Assembly: GCA_017644185.1 (NCBI GenBank)
Contig: JAEPMA010000002.1
Location: 186,001-250,000, forward strand
Source: Rhodospirillales bacterium
Lineage (GTDB): Bacteria > Pseudomonadota > Alphaproteobacteria > Rhodospirillales > Casp-alpha2
Length of the DNA: 64,000 nucleotides
Direction: 5' to 3'
The position numbers were made by a program, and so were the translations under genes. This document shows positions 1-8,120 of the stretch, one piece after another (position 1 is the stretch's first letter; each line of letters starts with the position of its first letter). The notes under the pieces were generated by a model. That model was not told the origin of the DNA, searched no databases, and was given only the letters and a program-made list of their open reading frames with translations.

Positions 1-66
1 GCCTTGGCCGACGCGGGCGAAATCGTCATCGCCGGCTCCGACGAGGACAGCGAGCTGGTTTATTGA
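1..66 (+). CDS. fliG: Flagellar motor switch protein FliG, C-terminal end (partial)
   Basis: Only the last 21 codons and a TGA stop are in the window. The peptide ends GEIVIAGSDEDSELVY, and the GEIVI...ELVY pattern matches the usual FliG C-terminus. FliG is the rotor protein that contacts the MotA stator. The identification is supported by fliH and fliN immediately downstream in the same direction. A 66-base gap without an obvious gene follows. Confidence 0.8.
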   Translation, partial: ALADAGEIVIAGSDEDSELVY

Positions 67-132
67 TGACAGTCACTTCCCGGTCCGCTGCGGCGTGGCA
101 GTATTCACGACGTCTCGGTAAATAGGCTTTTT

Positions 133-1560
133 ATGAGCACCGTCAGAAAATTCACTTTCGATCTCGACTTTGACGCCCCCGAGGAACCGGAAACCCCGGA
201 GCCCGAGGTCGAGGAGGAAGAAGAGGAAGAAATCATCCCCACTTTCTCGGAAGAGGAAGTGGAACAGGCGCGCTCAGAAGGCTTCGATGCCGGTAAAGAG
301 GAAGGCCGCCGCGAAGCCGCCGATGCGACGGAGCAAAAGCTGCTGGAAACCGTGGAAACCGCCTGCGCCAAGTTGGCCGACGTCTACAACACCCAGACCG
401 AGGCGAACCGTGAAATCGGCCGCGAAATGATTTCGGTCGCGACTGCCATCGCCAAGAAAATGTTCCCCGATTTGAACGCCCGGAACGCTTTGGGTGAGGT
501 GGAGCGGGTGGTGCAGGAGACGTTGAAAGCCGTCACTGAAGAGCCGCGTATCCAGATCATGGTCAATCCGGAACTGCGTGAACCGCTCAGCGAACGCCTC
601 TCCACCATGACCCACCGTGCCGGTTTTGAAGGCAAGGTCTTCGTGAACCCGGACCCCGCCATGCAATTGGGTGATTGCCGGATCGAGTGGTCGAATGGGG
701 CGGCGGTCCGCGATTCCGATGAAATGTGGCAGATGATCGACAAGATCATCGAGGAAAATCTGCACGACATTCCAGACGACGAAACTGAAGACGAGGGCGA
801 ACCTGCGGAGAGTTATTCACAGCCCGCCCCGGCACCGGACGAAGAAGCCGACGAGACCGGTCCGGAACCGGAAGCCCGTGAAACCGAGGTGGCGGATCCG
901 GAACCGGAGAGCACGCCCGAACCGGAACCTGCTCCCGAGCCCGAAACGGCACCCGAAGACGACGGTGATGCGTCCTCAATCGAGCCCGAGGCTGCGCCAG
1001 ATATGCGAGAAGCAGACACGACGTCCGTCGATACCGAACCGGAAACCGACGAGCCAGCCACTCTTGATAGCGGCGATGCGGCGGAAATAGCGGACACGCT
1101 GGAGCCGGAAGTCGGCGACGACGTGGACCAGGCGGATATTGAGGAAACACCTAGTTGGGAGGCCGCCGTCGGCGAATCGGCAAGCCCGAACATGGCACCC
1201 GAACCGGCGTCGGCACCCGAGCCGCAACCCGCGCCCGTGTCAGAGGTCCCGGAAGAAGCGCCTGAGACGGTTGACCCCGGTGCGCACGGCCCCTCATTCG
1301 CGCCCAATGTCGACGACACCGAGGCACCGGCCGAGGCCGAAAATACCGAGCCGCCTCAAAGCTTTATGGACGATGACCGGGACGCCCCGATCCCCCATTT
1401 AGACGATGAAGCTGAGGTAGAGAGCGGCGGCGCGGCGGACGGCGAGACGCAACCGGGCCGGGTCAACGACCCCGATCCTGTGTCGCCGGCAACCCAAGCA
1501 GCTATACTCGACGCGCAAAGCACGATGGATGACGACGACGGAAATCCCTCTGGTGGATGA
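133..1560 (+). CDS. fliH: Flagellar assembly protein FliH with long acidic proline-rich tail
   Basis: FliH is the cytoplasmic stator that holds the export ATPase FliI at the flagellar type III apparatus. An acidic N-terminus is followed by the small-residue-spaced helix ARSEGFDAGKEEG (about residues 50-65), typical of FliH, and by the conserved core to about residue 215 (around IQIMVNPELREPLSERL and VFVNPDPAMQLGDCRIEW). Residues from about 216 to 475 are low-complexity Glu/Asp/Pro/Ala with repeated PEPE blocks. Most FliH proteins end near the core, so this tail more than doubles the length. The gene lies between fliG and fliN, and the ATG at 133 has only a weak ribosome site. The core call is firm; the role of the tail is unknown. 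Confidence 0.85.
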   Translation: MSTVRKFTFDLDFDAPEEPETPEPEVEEEEEEEIIPTFSEEEVEQARSEGFDAGKEEGRREAADATEQKLLETVETACAKLADVYNTQTEANREIGREMISVATAIAKKMFPDLNARNALGEVERVVQETLKAVTEEPRIQIMVNPELREPLSERLSTMTHRAGFEGKVFVNPDPAMQLGDCRIEWSNGAAVRDSDEMWQMIDKIIEENLHDIPDDETEDEGEPAESYSQPAPAPDEEADETGPEPEARETEVADPEPESTPEPEPAPEPETAPEDDGDASSIEPEAAPDMREADTTSVDTEPETDEPATLDSGDAAEIADTLEPEVGDDVDQADIEETPSWEAAVGESASPNMAPEPASAPEPQPAPVSEVPEEAPETVDPGAHGPSFAPNVDDTEAPAEAENTEPPQSFMDDDRDAPIPHLDDEAEVESGGAADGETQPGRVNDPDPVSPATQAAILDAQSTMDDDDGNPSGG

Positions 1561-1580
1561 ACCGGAACAGGAGAAGATAA

Positions 1581-1973
1581 ATGGCTGAAGAAGAAGAAGG
1601 TGGGGGGCTTGACCTCGCCGATCTCGACGAAGTCGAAGATGCGCCTCAGCCGGCGCCCAAGAACGAAGATGACGATGATGGCGATACCATCGGCGACGCC
1701 ATGGACATGGACCTTCCGCGTAGCGCCAAAGACCTGGAAGCGGTTTACGACATCCCGGTTCAGGTTTCAGCCGTCCTGGGCAAGACGACAATGCCGGTCA
1801 GCAGCCTTCTCAAGCTTGGCCGCGGCGCCGTCGTCGAACTCGACCGAAAAGTCGGTGAAGCCATCGACATATACGTCAACAACCGTCTCGTCGCCCGCGG
1901 CGAAGTGGTCGTCGTCGAAGACCGCCTTGGCGTGACGATGACGGAAATCATCAAAACAGACCGAGCGAACTAG
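1581..1973 (+). CDS. fliN: Flagellar motor switch protein FliN
   Basis: This 130-residue C-ring protein belongs to the SpoA/FliN family. The C-terminal two thirds carries the SpoA fold: YDIPVQVSAVLGKTTMPVSS, then LGRGAVVELDRKVGEAIDIY and VNNRLVARGEVVVVEDRLGV. The first 50 residues are acidic, with Asp and Glu runs. A good ribosome site (AGGAGAAG) precedes the ATG, 20 bases after fliH. In the motor, FliN joins FliM in the C-ring, binds FliH and helps set rotation direction. FliM is not in this window. Confidence 0.93.
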   Translation: MAEEEEGGGLDLADLDEVEDAPQPAPKNEDDDDGDTIGDAMDMDLPRSAKDLEAVYDIPVQVSAVLGKTTMPVSSLLKLGRGAVVELDRKVGEAIDIYVNNRLVARGEVVVVEDRLGVTMTEIIKTDRAN

Positions 1974-1981
1974 TCACATCG

Positions 1982-2788
1982 ATGGCAGAAGAACGCATCC
2001 ATAGCGCAGGCGGGTCGTCGCTCGATTTGGCGACCGTCATCGGACTCGTTTCCGGGTTCGCGATGATCACGGCCGCGATCATGCTGGGTGGAACACCGGA
2101 AAGCTTCTTCAACCCGCCGTCTATTCTGATCGTCATCGGCGGCACGCTAGCGATCACAACCGTCTGCTTCAGTTTCGGCGACATGGCGAAGATGCTCAGC
2201 GTCGCCGCGCGCACGATGGTGCGCAGCACGCAAGAGCCGTTCGATGCGGCTTACAAAGCGCTGCAAGTTGCCGAGATCGCGCGCAAACAAGGCGTCCTCG
2301 CATTGCAAAACGTCGTCGATGATGTGCGCGACGAGCCGTTCTTTCACAAAGGCATCCTGATGGTCATCGATGGCACCCCTGGCGAGGAAGTCGAGGCGAT
2401 CCTGCGGCGCGATCTGCAATCGATGGTAAGTCGCCACCGCCAGAGCGCAAGTATCCTTCGCAAGATGGCTGAATTCTCGCCCGCAATGGGATTGATCGGC
2501 ACGCTGATCGGGCTGGTACAGATGCTGGGTAATCTTCAGGATCCGACAACCATCGGCCCGGCCATGGCTGTCGCGCTTTTGACCACCTTCTATGGCGCCG
2601 TGCTCGCCAACATGGTGTTTCTGCCGCTCGCATCGAAGCTGGAGCGCAATTCAAATGAAGAAGCCCTGATCCTGCAAGTATTTCTGCTGACCGCGGCCTC
2701 CATCGGTCGCCAGGAAAACCCGCGCCGGCTGGAGATGCTGCTGAACAGCATCCTGCCCCCGTCGCAGCGGGTACAGTATTTCGACTAA
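1982..2788 (+). CDS. motA: Flagellar motor stator protein MotA
   Basis: This 268-residue inner-membrane protein has two hydrophobic segments near the N-terminus (residues about 17-36 and 43-62), a cytoplasmic loop, and two later segments starting at FSPAMGLIGTLIGLVQMLG and VALLTTFYGAVLANMVFLPL. That is the MotA/PomA topology for the proton or sodium channel that drives rotation. It starts 8 bases after the fliN stop. No motB partner is adjacent, so MotB must be encoded elsewhere. The ion used cannot be told from this subunit alone. Confidence 0.9.
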   Translation: MAEERIHSAGGSSLDLATVIGLVSGFAMITAAIMLGGTPESFFNPPSILIVIGGTLAITTVCFSFGDMAKMLSVAARTMVRSTQEPFDAAYKALQVAEIARKQGVLALQNVVDDVRDEPFFHKGILMVIDGTPGEEVEAILRRDLQSMVSRHRQSASILRKMAEFSPAMGLIGTLIGLVQMLGNLQDPTTIGPAMAVALLTTFYGAVLANMVFLPLASKLERNSNEEALILQVFLLTAASIGRQENPRRLEMLLNSILPPSQRVQYFD

Positions 2789-2815
2789 CGAAGACCCTGG
2801 GAAACGAACAAGATC

Positions 2816-4159
2816 ATGCAACTCATCATTGTCGGAACACTGGACGGACAGATCGGCGCAGCCAGCCAGATCGCGATCAAGCGTGGTGCGAAGGTGCAGC
2901 AGGCCGACACCCTGGAAGATGGTCTCGATCTCCTGCGGCGTTCGGGCGCCGATTTGGTGATGATCGACGTGGTGCTGGAAGTGGCGGATTTCATGGCGGC
3001 AATCGAGGCTGAACGGATAAACGTTCCGGTGGTTGCGTGCGGCGTCTCCAACGATACCCAAGCCGCCGTCCGCGCGGTTCGTGCCGGCGCCAAGGAATAC
3101 GTGCCCCTGCCCCCGGATCCGGAACTGATTGCCGCGGTATTGGAAGCCGTCACCGAGGATCAGCACGCGCTGATCTTCAAAGATCCGAAAATGGCGGAAA
3201 CGGTGAAGATGGCGACGCAAATCGCACCGTCTGAGGCGAGCGTTTTGATCACTGGGCCATCCGGCACCGGTAAGGAAGTACTGGCGCACTACCTGCATTC
3301 AAAATCCAAGCGCAAGGATCGCCGCTTCGTCGCGGTTAACTGCGCGGCCATCCCTGAAAATCTTCTGGAATCCGAACTGTTCGGCCATGAAAAAGGTGCC
3401 TTCACCGGCGCGGTGGCGCGGCGTATCGGGAAATTCGAGGAAGCCGACGGCGGCACGATTCTGCTCGACGAGATCTCGGAGATGGATGTTCGGTTGCAGT
3501 CCAAACTGCTGCGGGTCATCCAGGAACGTGAGGTAGACCGCATCGGCTCCAATAAGCCGGTCCCGGTCAACGTCCGCATCATCGCGACGTCCAACCGCAA
3601 TATGGAACAGACCGTCAAGGAGGGGGGCTTCCGTGAAGATCTTTATTTCCGTCTCAATGTCGTCAACCTGCGGCTGCCACCGCTGGCAGAGCGTCCGGGC
3701 GACGTGATGCCCCTGGCCCGCCATTTCGCGACAAAATACGCCGATGCCAACGACGTACCGCAGAAGCCGATTTCCGAGGACGCTCAGAAAAAGCTGGCGA
3801 CGTACCACTGGCCCGGCAACGTACGTGAGTTGGAGAACACCATGCATCGGGCCGTCTTGCTGGCGGCCGGCGATGAAATCGACGCCGCAGCAATTCTGCT
3901 GACGTCCGAAGACGGTGCCACTTCGGCAGCCGCCGGAAACGTTGGCGAAGACGGGGCACAGGCGCTTGTCGGACGGACCGTTGCAGATGTCGAACGCGAA
4001 TTGATCATCGATACGCTGCAGCATTGCCTGGGGAACCGGACGCACGCAGCGAATATCCTTGGCATCTCGATCCGTACACTGCGGAACAAACTGAAGCAGT
4101 ACGGGAACGAGGGGTTCAACATTCCCTCGCCGGGCGACGCGTCGCAGGCCGGGGCGTGA
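2816..4159 (+). CDS. flbD: Sigma-54-dependent flagellar transcription activator, FlbD-like
   Basis: The 447 residues comprise a receiver-like domain (1-120), a sigma-54 AAA+ domain (about 130-370) and a Fis-type helix-turn-helix (about 395-435, NRTHAANILGISIRTLRNKL). The AAA+ part has Walker A GPSGTGKE and the sigma-54 contact loop GAFTGA. The receiver is degenerate: the acidic pair near residue 8 is missing (IIVGTLDG), and the usual KPF lysine is replaced in EYVPLPP, though Asp51 (VMID) remains. This pattern fits FlbD, which switches on class III/IV flagellar genes without ordinary phosphorylation. It sits between motA and flhA, as in related genomes. Confidence 0.85.
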   Translation: MQLIIVGTLDGQIGAASQIAIKRGAKVQQADTLEDGLDLLRRSGADLVMIDVVLEVADFMAAIEAERINVPVVACGVSNDTQAAVRAVRAGAKEYVPLPPDPELIAAVLEAVTEDQHALIFKDPKMAETVKMATQIAPSEASVLITGPSGTGKEVLAHYLHSKSKRKDRRFVAVNCAAIPENLLESELFGHEKGAFTGAVARRIGKFEEADGGTILLDEISEMDVRLQSKLLRVIQEREVDRIGSNKPVPVNVRIIATSNRNMEQTVKEGGFREDLYFRLNVVNLRLPPLAERPGDVMPLARHFATKYADANDVPQKPISEDAQKKLATYHWPGNVRELENTMHRAVLLAAGDEIDAAAILLTSEDGATSAAAGNVGEDGAQALVGRTVADVERELIIDTLQHCLGNRTHAANILGISIRTLRNKLKQYGNEGFNIPSPGDASQAGA

Positions 4160-4195
4160 ACGTGCCGGAACGTTTGAGCAAGGGGGCCTGCGTAA

Positions 4196-6319
4196 ATGGC
4201 TGAAGCCGGCGGCGGCGAAGTCACCACTCTAGACACCGGACAGTTTTTCCGCGACCGGCTGGCTGCTGCTGCCAAGCGCGGCGATATCATGCTGGCGCTG
4301 GGTGTCGTCGCGATTCTGGTCGTTTTGATCCTGCCGATGCCGCGCTGGCTGCTGGATTTCTCGCTCGCGTTCTCGATCACCTTTTCGGTGCTGATATTGA
4401 TGACGGCGCTGTTCGTGGAACGGCCCCTGGATTTCAACGCTTTTCCGACCATTCTGTTGCTCGCGACCATGATCCGGCTGTCGCTGAACCTCGCGTCGAC
4501 ACGCCTGATCCTCGCCGACGGACATGAGGGGACGCACGCCGCAGGTCAGGTGATCGAGGCCTTCGGCGGCTTCGTCATGGGCGGCAATTTCGTGATCGGC
4601 ATCATCGTTTTTGCGATCCTCGTGATCGTCAACTTCGTCGTCATCACCAAGGGCTCCGGCCGTATCGCCGAAGTTTCCGCCCGGTTTTCGCTGGATGCTA
4701 TGCCTGGCAAGCAGATGGCCATTGACGCCGACCTGTCGTCCGGCTTGATCGACGAGGAAACGGCCAAGACGCGTCGGAAGGAACTTGAAGAAGAAAGTTC
4801 GTTCTTCGGTGCCATGGACGGTGCCGCTAAGTTCGTGCGCGGCGACGCCGTTGCCGGTCTGCTGATAACTTTTATCAACGTCATTGCCGGCATGATCATC
4901 GGTGTTGCCCAGCAGGGCATGTCATTTGGCGCCGCCGCCGACACGTATACCCGGCTGACCGTGGGGGACGGTCTGGTATCGCAAATTCCGGCACTGATCG
5001 TCTCGACCGCGGCAGGTATGGTGGTCACGAAAGCGGGTGTCGCGGGCACGGCCGAAGTCGCAATCTTCCGCCAAATGGGCGGCCAACCCAAAGCGCTCGG
5101 ACTGGTCTGCTTCCTACTTCTGGCCCTGGCAATCCTGCCCGGCATTCCTGCAATTCCGTTCCTTACCCTGGCGATGCTCTGCGGTGGCGGTGCCTACTTC
5201 GTACACTGGCGCAACAAGACCGCCGCCGAGGAAGCGGTCAAACAGCTCGAAGAAGAAAAGGTCGACCCCAAAGCCATTGCCGATGAGCCGATCTCGACCG
5301 CGCTCAAGATCGACCACATCCGTCTGGAACTGGGTTACGGTCTGTTGACGCTCATCAACGCGCCCAAGGACGGTCAAAAACTGACCGATCAGATCAAGGC
5401 GCTCCGCCGCCAGCTTGCCGCCGAAGTCGGGTTCGTCATGCCTTCCGTCCGCATTCAGGACAACATGCAATTGCCCGCCAACGTGTACGTCATCCGAATC
5501 AAGGAAATCGAAGCCGGACGAGGCGAGCTTCGACCCAATATGCTGCTCGTGATGGACCCCCGCGGTGAGGAAATCTCGCTTGCCGGTGAAAAAACCACCG
5601 AACCCACCTTCGGCCTGCCGGCCATGTGGATAGAAGAGGCAAACCGCGAAGAAGCCCTGTTCCGCGGCTATACCGTCGTCGACCCGGCAACCGTGGTAAC
5701 CACCAATATCACCGAGTTGATCAAGGACAATATGTCGGAACTGCTCTCGTATTCCGAAACGCAGAAGCTGCTGGACGAAATCGACAAGGATCATCAGAAG
5801 CTGGTCGCCGATATCATTCCGTCGCAAATTTCTCTGGGCGGGATTCAACGTATCCTGCAGAACCTGCTGGCCGAACGTATCTCGATCCGCGATCTGCCGA
5901 CGATCCTGGAAGGCGTGTACGAGGCCTGCGGCAACACCCGGAACGTGATGATGATTACCGAGCACGTTCGCGCGCGCCTTGCCCGTCAGATTTCCAATAT
6001 GAACACCAACGACCAGGGCTTCATTCCCTTGGTCACGCTCTCGCCTGGTTGGGAACAGACATTTGCCGAGAGCCTGGTGGGTCAGGGCGAAGACCGCCAG
6101 CTCTCAATGCCGCCGACCAAACTTCAGGAATTCATTACCCAACTCCGCAACACCTTCGAGCGCCAGGCCATGATGGGCGAACAGCCAGTGTTGCTGACCA
6201 GCCCGACAATCCGTCCGTTCGTCCGCTCCATCGTCGACCGCTTCCGCCCGATGACGGTGGTCATGTCGCAAAACGAGATATACCCTAAGGCAAAGATCAA
6301 GACGGTCGGCCAAATCTAG
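4196..6319 (+). CDS. flhA: Flagellar biosynthesis protein FlhA
   Basis: FlhA is the large export-gate subunit of the flagellar type III secretion system. The N-terminal half (to about residue 345) has about eight membrane segments and the FHIPEP-family signature region RPLDFNAFPTILLLATMI followed by RLSLNLASTRLIL. The C-terminal half is the cytoplasmic substrate and chaperone docking domain, ending YPKAKIKTVGQI. The length of 707 is normal. The ATG at 4196 follows AGGGGG, 36 bases after the activator gene. Confidence 0.96.
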   Translation: MAEAGGGEVTTLDTGQFFRDRLAAAAKRGDIMLALGVVAILVVLILPMPRWLLDFSLAFSITFSVLILMTALFVERPLDFNAFPTILLLATMIRLSLNLASTRLILADGHEGTHAAGQVIEAFGGFVMGGNFVIGIIVFAILVIVNFVVITKGSGRIAEVSARFSLDAMPGKQMAIDADLSSGLIDEETAKTRRKELEEESSFFGAMDGAAKFVRGDAVAGLLITFINVIAGMIIGVAQQGMSFGAAADTYTRLTVGDGLVSQIPALIVSTAAGMVVTKAGVAGTAEVAIFRQMGGQPKALGLVCFLLLALAILPGIPAIPFLTLAMLCGGGAYFVHWRNKTAAEEAVKQLEEEKVDPKAIADEPISTALKIDHIRLELGYGLLTLINAPKDGQKLTDQIKALRRQLAAEVGFVMPSVRIQDNMQLPANVYVIRIKEIEAGRGELRPNMLLVMDPRGEEISLAGEKTTEPTFGLPAMWIEEANREEALFRGYTVVDPATVVTTNITELIKDNMSELLSYSETQKLLDEIDKDHQKLVADIIPSQISLGGIQRILQNLLAERISIRDLPTILEGVYEACGNTRNVMMITEHVRARLARQISNMNTNDQGFIPLVTLSPGWEQTFAESLVGQGEDRQLSMPPTKLQEFITQLRNTFERQAMMGEQPVLLTSPTIRPFVRSIVDRFRPMTVVMSQNEIYPKAKIKTVGQI

Positions 6320-6336
6320 TTTAGCGAACAGGGCTT

Positions 6337-7323
6337 ATGCGCCTCAGAAACTTCAACGCCCCGACGATGTCAGAAGCCATGGCGCTGGTACGCGCTGAGA
6401 TGGGTGATGACGCGATCATCGTCTCCACCGACGTGGATGACGACGAGGGCGTCTGCTGGGTCACGGCAGCGCTCGAAGACGACATCGTCCTCCCCGATGA
6501 GGTCTTCGAGGCGTCCGAGACGCAACCGATGCCCCCCCTCGCCCGGCGTGAGTTTCTGGCACAAGTGCTGACCGCACACGGTCTTCCTCAACACCTGACC
6601 GAGCAGGTCCTCCGGGACTGCGATCTCGTCGACGAGACCGATCCCGTGATGACACTCGCCGCCGCCATCGACATGGGCGCCCAATTTCGCCCCATTGATT
6701 TCGATACTCAGAACCGTCCGCTGATGCTGGTGGGCCCGCCCGGGGCAGGTAAAACGATTACTGCGGCGAAGCTTGCCGCGCATGCACGTTTCGCCGGCAA
6801 ACGCGTATTCATCGCCACGGCCGACAGCAAGCGCGCCGGCGGCGTCGAACAATTGAAGGCGTTCACGGATATTCTAGAGATGGACCTGATTACCGCGCCG
6901 GATGTCGACTCACTTGCCGAACAAAACGATGCGATTTCAGCTGCTGATGCGGCGATAATCGACACCGCAGGCGTCAATCCGTTCGACGACGAGGATATGC
7001 AGGCGCTCCGCACACTTGCCGCCTCTGCCGGCGCAGAATTAGTGCTGGTGCTGCCCGCCGGTGCGGATGCCATGGAATCCGCCGATACAGCCCGTGCCTT
7101 TGCCGCGATCGGTGCAGAGCGGATGGTCATCAGCCGCCTCGACATGACCCGGCGGCTTGGCGGCATCCTTGCCGCCGCATTGGCGGGCCGCGTTGCGATC
7201 GCTAATGTGTCCGTTAATCCACAGGTCGCAGACGGCCTCAGCCGTATCAATCCCGTTTCACTGGCTCAACTCCTCGTCCCAAATGACGAAGACGAGCCGA
7301 TCCAGAAAAAGGCCGCCCAATGA
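6337..7323 (+). CDS. flhF: Flagellar biosynthesis GTPase FlhF
   Basis: FlhF is an SRP-type GTPase that sets flagellar position and number. The N-terminus MRLRNFNAPTMSEAMALVR is the usual FlhF start. The G domain begins near residue 125 with MLVGPPGAGKTITAAKLAAH, then ATADSKRAGGVEQLKAF, IIDTAGV and SRLDMTRRLGG in place of the typical TKLD motif. At 328 residues it is on the short side because the linker between N-terminus and G domain is brief. Its TGA overlaps the ATG of flhG, so translation is probably coupled. The DTAGR motif reads DTAGV here. Confidence 0.88.
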   Translation: MRLRNFNAPTMSEAMALVRAEMGDDAIIVSTDVDDDEGVCWVTAALEDDIVLPDEVFEASETQPMPPLARREFLAQVLTAHGLPQHLTEQVLRDCDLVDETDPVMTLAAAIDMGAQFRPIDFDTQNRPLMLVGPPGAGKTITAAKLAAHARFAGKRVFIATADSKRAGGVEQLKAFTDILEMDLITAPDVDSLAEQNDAISAADAAIIDTAGVNPFDDEDMQALRTLAASAGAELVLVLPAGADAMESADTARAFAAIGAERMVISRLDMTRRLGGILAAALAGRVAIANVSVNPQVADGLSRINPVSLAQLLVPNDEDEPIQKKAAQ

Positions 7324-8120
7324 GCGAAACGTCTCCCGTCACCCCCGATCGCCCCGCCCGCACCAAGGGCAATATCATCGCCGTTGCTTCCGGCAAGGGC
7401 GGTGTCGGCAAGACTTGGTTTTCGATCACGCTGGCGCATTCGCTGGCAATGGTCGACCGGCGTGTTCTATTGTTCGATGGCGACCTCGGGCTCGCCAATA
7501 TGGACATTCAACTGGGGCTCGCAACCCGGACCGATCTTGGCGCCGTGCTGGCAGGCCGCGCAAGCCTGGCGCAAGCCGTGGGCTATTGCGACGACGGCGG
7601 GTTCGATGTCATCGCCGGACGATCCGGTTCGGGTGCACTCGCCAACTTAGCGTCGAACAGATTGCAATCGTTGCTCGACGAACTGGCGCTTTTAGCGGCG
7701 AATTACGATTACGTGATCCTCGACCTGGGCGCCGGCGTCGAGAGCACCGTACGCCGTCTGGCCTATGCCGCCGATCAGATCATCGTCGTCGTTACGGATG
7801 AGCCGACCTCACTCACGGATGGTTATGCGTTCATTAAGATCGCACACAACGAACGCCCGGAAACCACCATCAAGGTCGTCACCAACATGGTCAATTCCAC
7901 GACCGAGGGTGAACGCACCTACAACACCCTCAACAAGGCCTGCCAGGGCTTCCTCAAGTATTCGCCCGAACATCTCGGCATCGTACGACGAGACGACAAG
8001 GTCCGGGCTGCAATCCGTGCTCAACAGTCGATCCTGAATCGTGCCCCCGACAGCGCTGCGGCAGAAGACGTGAAACAGATCGCGCGCCGCATCAGGCGCG
8101 GCAGTGCGGCCGGCGTATGA
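7320..8120 (+). CDS. flhG: FlhG/MinD-like ATPase controlling flagellar number
   Basis: This 266-residue ParA/MinD family ATPase has the deviant Walker A SGKGGVGKTWFSITLAHSLA, the switch region LLFDGDLGLANMDIQLGL and Walker B YDYVILDLGAGVE. FlhG (also called FleN or YlxH) works with FlhF to limit flagellar number. The ATG overlaps the flhF stop as ATGA, and its own stop overlaps the next ATG in the same way, so the three genes form a coupled set. Confidence 0.9.
   Translation: MSETSPVTPDRPARTKGNIIAVASGKGGVGKTWFSITLAHSLAMVDRRVLLFDGDLGLANMDIQLGLATRTDLGAVLAGRASLAQAVGYCDDGGFDVIAGRSGSGALANLASNRLQSLLDELALLAANYDYVILDLGAGVESTVRRLAYAADQIIVVVTDEPTSLTDGYAFIKIAHNERPETTIKVVTNMVNSTTEGERTYNTLNKACQGFLKYSPEHLGIVRRDDKVRAAIRAQQSILNRAPDSAAAEDVKQIARRIRRGSAAGV

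Noticed and set aside
96-112. Possible sigma-54 (-24/-12) promoter before fliH, starting TGGCA
   Set aside because: The GG is not followed by GC at the required 10-base spacing, and the genes appear to be in one operon with fliG.
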